From assembly GCA_016932295.1 (NCBI GenBank), contig JAFGDC010000068.1:1-11033 (forward strand): a DNA stretch of 11,033 nucleotides, in the 5' to 3' direction. This DNA comes from a candidate division CSSED10-310 bacterium. GTDB taxonomy: Bacteria > CSSED10-310 > JAFGDC01. The notes beneath the pieces are model-generated. The model saw only the letters and a list, made by a program, of their open reading frames with translations. It did no database searches and was not told where the DNA came from. A program made the position numbers and the translations under genes. Shown in pieces: positions 6,720-11,033 of the stretch (positions within the stretch are counted from its first letter, which is position 1; every line of letters starts with the position of its first letter).

Positions 6720-7171
6720 GCGCTCTCCTGCAGAGAACACACCAAAAATGTGCGGTTGGCATTGTATCGAAAGGAAGGCTTCGGGCAGTGGCGGCCCGCC
6801 GGAAGCGATTGCTGGTGAAAAAATCCGTGGTTCATTGAATTGAACGTATCCCAGCCGGCGATGTCCATCAGCCTCCATGAGACAGGTCATGTCATCCGGA
6901 AAAGAGACGGGTGCAATGTGCGACGTTCCTTCGGCGGGATTTTTGGACGCGGTGGCGGAGGAGACGCGAGCTTCGTCCCGACCCTTGCTGCCGGAAGTGG
7001 CGAACGAAGTGGGAATAATTGAAACAGTAAACAATTGACATGTAATATATGAGGGCGACTAAGGTGTGGAATCGCTTCTCATGGGAAAATCAGTTCCATT
7101 GTGGCATGGATAGTCGGCCGGCATGCAACTGGTCCAGTGGAGGCGGATAACCCAACGACCGGAGGTGAACA
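6720..7171. other. intergenic region between divergent genes
   Basis: No gene is supported across this interval, which separates the minus-strand phosphate operon from the plus-strand delta-60 gene. Short frames on both strands overlap one another and look non-coding. The left end should hold the upstream part of the phosphate operon promoter. An AT-rich patch at 7012-7050 is the likely promoter area of the delta-60 gene. Confidence 0.5.
7019..7048 (+). promoter_or_regulatory. possible promoter of the delta-60 repeat gene
   Basis: TTGAAA (7019-7024) and TAATAT (7043-7048) are 18 bases apart in the only AT-rich patch upstream of the gene. A perfect TTGACA also occurs at 7035-7040, but no matching -10 lies at the correct distance. 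Either use would give a leader of about 100 bases or more. Confidence 0.3.
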
Positions 7172-8704
7172 ATGAAATCGAGTGAAAAACTGGCAGGTGA
7201 ACGCGCGAAATGGCTTGAACGAGTGATATCAACGCTGATCTTGGTCAACCTGGTGCTGCCTGGGCCGAGTCTGTTTTTCCAGGGGCAGACACTTGCGGCT
7301 CCCGGTGACGTGGATTCCGGTTTCGGAATCGGTGGTTTTGCACAGGTGCCGGTCACCGCCACTGATTCACGGGTGGGTACTGCCATCCAGGCCGACGGCA
7401 AGATCCTGCTGGCTGCGTTTGATGCGTTTAGTGTCTATGTAGCGCGGTTCGATACGGCTGGCACTCTTGATGGCGGCTTCGGCAACAATGGCATTTTCTA
7501 CACCGGCATCACCGGTACGGGGTGGAGCGGTGGGACCGCCGTGGCGGTACATCCGAGTGGCTTGATCTACGTGGCTGGTTATGACTCGGACGCAGGCAGT
7601 AACTATATAGCGCGGCTGGATAGCACGGGCACTCTTGATACGAGCTTCGGGATCGGTGGTGTCGTGCATGACGGAATCACGACCACCCTGGAGGCGGTAG
7701 TGGGCGTGGCCGTGCAGGATGACGGCAAACCACTATTGGTCGGGTACGACGGTGATGTCCTGGCAAACTACGTCGTGCGTTATGATACTTCGGGCAACGC
7801 GGACCTGAGTTTCGGCACGAACGGGATTGCTTGGACAACCTTGTCGGTGTACGCATACGCCGATCTGGATATCGCAGTTCAACCGGACGGTAAGATAGTC
7901 ATTTCAGGATTCTATCAACCAAACTGGGAAAACTTCGTGGCACGGTTCGAATCGAACGGCATCCCCGATATGGGATTCGGTCTGGGCGGGTATGCCCTGG
8001 TCGGTTTTTCCACTGCCACCCATACCGCATCGGGAATCGCCGTGCAGAACGATGGCAAGATTCTGTTAGCCGGACAAAAGTTGTCCGGGATGCAGAACTA
8101 TGTTGCCAGGTTTGATTCCCTGGGGGTCCTGGACATTGGTTTCGGATCCGGCGGTGTCGCCCTGACCGGTTTTGTGGGTGGTGATGATACCGGTGTCGAT
8201 GTCGCGGTCGATGCAAACGGGTATGTCTTTCTCGGAGGCTACGCGCAATATCCCGATTACGACAATTTCATGGCCAGGTTTACGTCATCCGGCGCTCTGG
8301 ACGGCTCATTTGGTACCGGCGGCATCGCGCACACTGGCAGTAGCATCGGGAGGAATTACGTCGGTGTCGGTGTTGCAGTTGATGCGTACGGGCGAAGCAT
8401 CCTGGCAGGATGGAACAGCGGACAGAACTACGTGGTACGATTCCTGGGCGATCAACCACCGCCTACGCCATCTCCGGAACCCACACCGTCTCCGGAACCG
8501 ACGGCGACCCCGGAACCCACCGAATCGCCAACCCTGACACCTACTCCGACAGGCACTCCCACCATCACCAAGACGCCTACCATCACCCCCACGCCGTCTC
8601 CCGCACCGGTGCCGACCACAGGTCACGCGGGATTATTCGGGCTGCTGCTGTTGATGTCCTCGTTGATCGTCTTGAAGAAGCGCCGAGTAACTCTTGCCGG
8701 ATAA
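7172..8704 (+). CDS. delta-60 repeat surface protein, predicted seven-bladed propeller with Pro/Thr stalk and C-terminal sorting tail
   Basis: A complete 510-residue exported protein. ATG 7172 follows GGAGGTGA (7161-7168). A long signal peptide spans about 1-43 (hydrophobic [19 protein letters not shown], likely cut after TLAA). Residues 46-427 are delta-60 repeats (TIGR02608 / PF17164 type): AVQ.DGKI..AG.....NYVARFD..G.LD..FG.GG. The FGxGG turn recurs at 51, 103, 159, 214, 269, 324 and 380, a spacing of 52-56 residues. A closing strand NYVVRFLGD follows at about 419-427, so seven blades are predicted. A Pro/Thr/Ser/Glu stalk (about 429-480) leads to VPTTG (480-484), the hydrophobic segment [14 protein letters not shown] (488-501) and a basic KKRR end. 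This tripartite tail resembles LPXTG-like or other C-terminal sorting signals. The ligand and function are unknown; the likely location is the cell surface. It converges on the minus-strand multidomain gene. Confidence 0.93.
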   Translation: MKSSEKLAGERAKWLERVISTLILVNLVLPGPSLFFQGQTLAAPGDVDSGFGIGGFAQVPVTATDSRVGTAIQADGKILLAAFDAFSVYVARFDTAGTLDGGFGNNGIFYTGITGTGWSGGTAVAVHPSGLIYVAGYDSDAGSNYIARLDSTGTLDTSFGIGGVVHDGITTTLEAVVGVAVQDDGKPLLVGYDGDVLANYVVRYDTSGNADLSFGTNGIAWTTLSVYAYADLDIAVQPDGKIVISGFYQPNWENFVARFESNGIPDMGFGLGGYALVGFSTATHTASGIAVQNDGKILLAGQKLSGMQNYVARFDSLGVLDIGFGSGGVALTGFVGGDDTGVDVAVDANGYVFLGGYAQYPDYDNFMARFTSSGALDGSFGTGGIAHTGSSIGRNYVGVGVAVDAYGRSILAGWNSGQNYVVRFLGDQPPPTPSPEPTPSPEPTATPEPTESPTLTPTPTGTPTITKTPTITPTPSPAPVPTTGHAGLFGLLLLMSSLIVLKKRRVTLAG

Positions 8705-9008
8705 ACCGATAATCGGCGGCACTGCTGCAGCGATGCGTCCTCGGGCACACTCCATCCGGCTCAATGTCTCACCAGGCTGATGCATCAGCGCCCCTGCGAC
8801 AGGTCCAACCCCCCTATCATCTGGCGCTCACGTGCGTGTTCCCGGTTCAAGCCTGTTGTTTCAACACTCGTTTCCCATCGGCCAGAAAGTGTTCCGGATT
8901 TTTCATCACCCTGTCCTTGACTGGACCGGCATTCAATCGGGTAAACGTCAGGCTTGGCAAACAGGGACGAGTAGCCCGTGGCGTTCGGTTTACCATCGAC
9001 CGACAGAA
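8705..9008. other. convergent intergenic region
   Basis: About 300 bases between the ends of two convergent surface-protein genes. No gene is supported. The short plus-strand frames (from 8764 and 8832) run on into the antisense of the neighbouring gene. Two symmetrical elements occur: CCGAT-A-ATCGG (8706-8716), immediately after the delta-60 stop, and a 14-bp palindrome at 8776-8789. A six-base inverted repeat, AACACT (8863-8868) with AGTGTT (8888-8893), is weak. None carries a T-run, so no intrinsic terminator is called. Confidence 0.5.
8776..8789. repeat. perfect 14-bp palindrome
   Basis: GCTGATGCATCAGC is fully self-complementary and lies 72 bases after the delta-60 gene stop. It may be a protein-binding site or part of a terminator-like structure shared by the two convergent genes. 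The function is unknown. Confidence 0.45.
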
Positions 9009-11033
9009 TCAGTTCATGCCGCGATACGTAATGTCAGCGACGTCAATCGCGATCAATTCACCACTGCGTTGTTCGGTAATCGCGGTGACGAACTGGTATA
9101 TTCCCACCGGTTCGCATCCGAGCCAGTCATGAGCGAAGAGCTTGTCTGCCTGTTCGAAGCCGGCGGGCAGATGGATGGGGGATGGAGACAGCAGGTCGCC
9201 GATATACAGGTCGTCGATCACCACGGCGATCTGCAGATTGACATCCACGGCAGCGGGACCGGCATTGTTGAGCATTGCATGGAGTGACATGGCCTGATTG
9301 CCGGAGTAGGTGGTGCGGTCTGTCCAGGTGTGCAGGATGATGTTCCAGTCATGCGCATTGGGTACGCCTGCGACGGTCCAGGACCAATCCAGGTCACCGC
9401 GGGAGCTGACTGCTGCAAGGCGATAGAAGAACGGATTGCCATTGGTCACGGCAGCGTCGTTGAATCCGTATTCATTGCGATCGAACGATGTACCCGCACC
9501 CGGAATCAGATTCGCGGATATGCGCTCATACCCCTTCAACGGAGTCTCCGAACGATAGACGTGGAATCCGAGATTGTTCACTTCCGTCACCGTCGTCCAG
9601 GACAAGGCGACATGCCCATCACCCGGATTCGCTTCGAACTCGAGAAGCCTGACTGGCACGATATAATCAACGGTGAAGTAGCGGGGCTCGCATTCCACGG
9701 GCCGAGAATTGGCGACAGCCAGGTAGATCGGATAGGTAGTGCTTTCGAGACCGCTGGTGTCCCAGTATGCGGTGGCTACCTTCATGCCGCCCACGACAAT
9801 GTCTTCGAGGATAACGACATCGATGATCACCGGTTCGATGGCCGGATCGTAAGGATTGCCGTCATACGCGAAGTACACTTCGGTATACGACACATCCCAC
9901 CAACCAACATTGCGCACCGGCGCTGCTATCTCAATACGGTCTCCCGGTGATGCCATGGGCGGATCGAAGGTCACTTCGGGCGCATTGATGGTCAGTTCAC
10001 TGCAGTCGGGAGGAGGTGTGGGTGAGGATGTGGCGGTCGGGACCGGGCTGTCCGTCGGCGCAGCCGTGGGAGACAGCGTGGGAGGGGGTGTCAGCGTCGG
10101 CGTCCTCGTGGATGTGGATGTGGGGGTTGTCGTGGGTGACGCGGTGGGTGTGCGTGTGGGAGTGCCTGATGGCGTGAGTGTCGGGGTTCTGGTGGGGGTT
10201 CTGGAAGGCGTGCTGCTGGGAGTCGGCGTCGGTGTGCGTGTTGGCGTTCGTGTCGTTGTCACCGTGGGTGTCAGGGTGGGCGTATTGGTGGGCGTCAGTG
10301 TCACGGTCGGTGTCAGAGTGGGCGTAAGGGTCGGCGTCAGAGTGGGGGTGAGTGTCGGTGTCAGCGTGGGAATGGAGGTCGGAGTGGGGGTCGGTTCGGG
10401 AGTGGAGGATGGCTCGATGGTCGGGGTGACGGTCGGCTGCAGCGTGTAACCAAAGTCAGCATCGAGGGAAATGCAGATTTCCCGCAGGTCCACCGGATAC
10501 GGCTCGATGGCGGTGGATAACACGTAGCCAGCCGGCAGGGTGCTCTCGTCTACATCCACGATGTAACAATCGGGCTGCAATTCGAGGAATCTGTACCAGC
10601 CTGGATTCCCGGTGTCCGGATCGTCGGTGGTCACCATTTCCCCTGAATAGAGGTCTTCCGGATCCATAACTCCGTTGCAGGCGACATCGAGATAGAGAAC
10701 CAGAGTGATGCCGTTGATGCCGGCGGAAGCGGGATCCTCATCCTGGTCGCCTTCGCCGTCCTCATCGAACCACACATAATCGCCTATCAAGCACGGCGGT
10801 GTCGGGGTTGTCGTGGTGGTGGGGGTCACGGTCGGCGTCAGGGTCGGTGTATCGGTGGGCGTCAGGGTGACCGTCGGTGTCAGCGTCGGGGTATCGGTGG
10901 GTGTGAGAGTGACCGTCGGTGTCAGGGTGGGAGTATCGGTGGGCGTCAGGGTGACAGTGGGTGTCAGGGTAGGCGTCAACGTAGGAGTCAGGGTGACCGT
11001 CGGCGTCAGTGTTGGCGTATTGGTGGGTGTCAG
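9009..11033 (-). CDS. multidomain surface protein with PTPT stalks, SdrD B-like, CARDB-like and fibronectin III-like domains (5' end outside window)
   Basis: The frame is open to the right edge, so the true start and N-terminus lie beyond 11033; 674 residues are visible. The order from the N-terminal side is as follows. First is a Thr/Pro stalk with a 14-residue period (11033-10794). Next is an SdrD B-like domain (about 10793-10443) opening with [20 protein letters not shown], whose acidic loop suggests calcium binding. A second stalk of about 145 residues follows (about 10442-10008). Then comes a CARDB-like beta-sandwich (about 10004-9672; [20 protein letters not shown]). A fibronectin III-like domain follows (about 9662-9360; [19 protein letters not shown] ... 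FHVYRS). Last is a C-terminal beta-rich module (about 9359-9012) ending in ADITYRGMN. The TTG at 10979 is inside the stalk and is not a credible start. No catalytic motif is seen. Such architectures belong to secreted or surface structural, adhesive or binding proteins, and no specific ligand can be inferred. Confidence 0.92.
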   Translation of the reverse strand: MTPTNTPTLTPTVTLTPTLTPTLTPTVTLTPTDTPTLTPTVTLTPTDTPTLTPTVTLTPTDTPTLTPTVTPTTTTTPTPPCLIGDYVWFDEDGEGDQDEDPASAGINGITLVLYLDVACNGVMDPEDLYSGEMVTTDDPDTGNPGWYRFLELQPDCYIVDVDESTLPAGYVLSTAIEPYPVDLREICISLDADFGYTLQPTVTPTIEPSSTPEPTPTPTSIPTLTPTLTPTLTPTLTPTLTPTVTLTPTNTPTLTPTVTTTRTPTRTPTPTPSSTPSRTPTRTPTLTPSGTPTRTPTASPTTTPTSTSTRTPTLTPPPTLSPTAAPTDSPVPTATSSPTPPPDCSELTINAPEVTFDPPMASPGDRIEIAAPVRNVGWWDVSYTEVYFAYDGNPYDPAIEPVIIDVVILEDIVVGGMKVATAYWDTSGLESTTYPIYLAVANSRPVECEPRYFTVDYIVPVRLLEFEANPGDGHVALSWTTVTEVNNLGFHVYRSETPLKGYERISANLIPGAGTSFDRNEYGFNDAAVTNGNPFFYRLAAVSSRGDLDWSWTVAGVPNAHDWNIILHTWTDRTTYSGNQAMSLHAMLNNAGPAAVDVNLQIAVVIDDLYIGDLLSPSPIHLPAGFEQADKLFAHDWLGCEPVGIYQFVTAITEQRSGELIAIDVADITYRGMN
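10008..10442 (-). repeat. degenerate 12-bp periodic sequence encoding the second PTPT stalk
   Basis: A low-complexity stretch encoding about 145 residues, mostly Thr and Pro with Ser, Leu and Arg. In its right half (about 10290-10380) the 12-base unit for LTPT repeats almost without interruption. The plus strand is strongly G/T-rich. The spurious long plus-strand frame of alternating Val and Gly here is the antisense shadow of this repeat. Confidence 0.8.
10849..11033 (-). repeat. 42-bp tandem repeat encoding a 14-residue Thr/Pro unit
   Basis: The plus-strand marker ATCGG recurs at 10851, 10893 and 10935, exactly 42 bases apart. A diverged copy falls at about 10977 and an ATTGG version at 11019. 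Each unit encodes a variant of [14 protein letters not shown]. Because 42 is a multiple of three, copy-number change would keep the frame. The array continues to the window edge, so its full length is unknown. Confidence 0.85.

Noticed and set aside
8706..8716. CCGAT-A-ATCGG after the delta-60 gene as an intrinsic terminator
   Set aside because: The loop is only one base if all pairs form, the stem is short, and no T-run follows.
9330..9950. 206-residue plus-strand ORF
   Set aside because: It lies wholly opposite the CARDB/FnIII part of the minus-strand gene, which has clear domain matches, and it shows no recognisable domain of its own.
10115..10170. G-quadruplex in the G-rich strand of the stalk repeat
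   Set aside because: The runs of three or more G are separated by loops mostly longer than seven bases, and the G-richness is explained by Pro/Thr codons on the other strand.
9856..10449. Long plus-strand ORF of alternating Val/Gly residues
   Set aside because: It is the antisense reading of the Thr/Pro stalk repeat of the minus-strand gene; its low-complexity composition follows from the repeat and it has no ribosome site.
10977..10979. TTG at 10979 as the start codon of the multidomain gene
   Set aside because: The frame stays open to the window edge with the same Thr/Pro repeat, there is no ribosome site or signal peptide, and an exported protein needs a signal sequence that must lie upstream.

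Overview
The window looks like a chromosomal segment of an uncultured, probably Gram-negative bacterium with a moderately GC-rich genome. Three of its genes encode large exported proteins with Thr/Pro stalks ('PTPT' linkers) joined to beta-helix, delta-60 or SdrD-B/fibronectin-like modules. This style is common in metagenome-assembled genomes of environmental and PVC/FCB-like lineages. No rRNA, tRNA, CRISPR array, transposase or phage gene was seen, and the phylum cannot be fixed from this sequence.

Left part (1-2061): gene-poor. It holds two small, weakly supported ORFs (40-351, 380-616), a repeat-rich stretch at about 770-1030 with two perfect hairpins and a 19-bp tandem repeat, a promoter/ribosome-site-like AT-rich patch at 1266-1316, and what looks like the broken N-terminal piece of a multi-spanning membrane protein (1450-1827). 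Together these suggest gene decay and repeat insertion.

Middle (2062-6651): a 935-residue secreted, cysteine-rich right-handed beta-helix protein on the plus strand converges on a minus-strand phosphate-uptake operon. That operon is a DUF47/PhoU-like accessory protein (5995-6651, GTG start) followed six bases later by a PiT-family inorganic phosphate transporter (5059-5988).

Right part (7172-11033): a plus-strand surface protein predicted to be a seven-bladed delta-60 repeat propeller on a Pro/Thr stalk with an LPXTG-like C-terminus converges on a minus-strand multidomain protein. That second protein has two PTPT stalks, an SdrD B-like domain, a CARDB-like domain and a fibronectin III-like domain, and it is cut by the right edge of the window.

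The beta-helix protein and the right-hand multidomain protein appear to end in the same type of roughly 115-120-residue C-terminal module, while the delta-60 protein ends in a membrane/sorting tail. The most interesting reading is therefore a set of modular surface proteins using two different C-terminal ends, arranged around a phosphate-transport operon. The link between the surface proteins and phosphate uptake is positional only.
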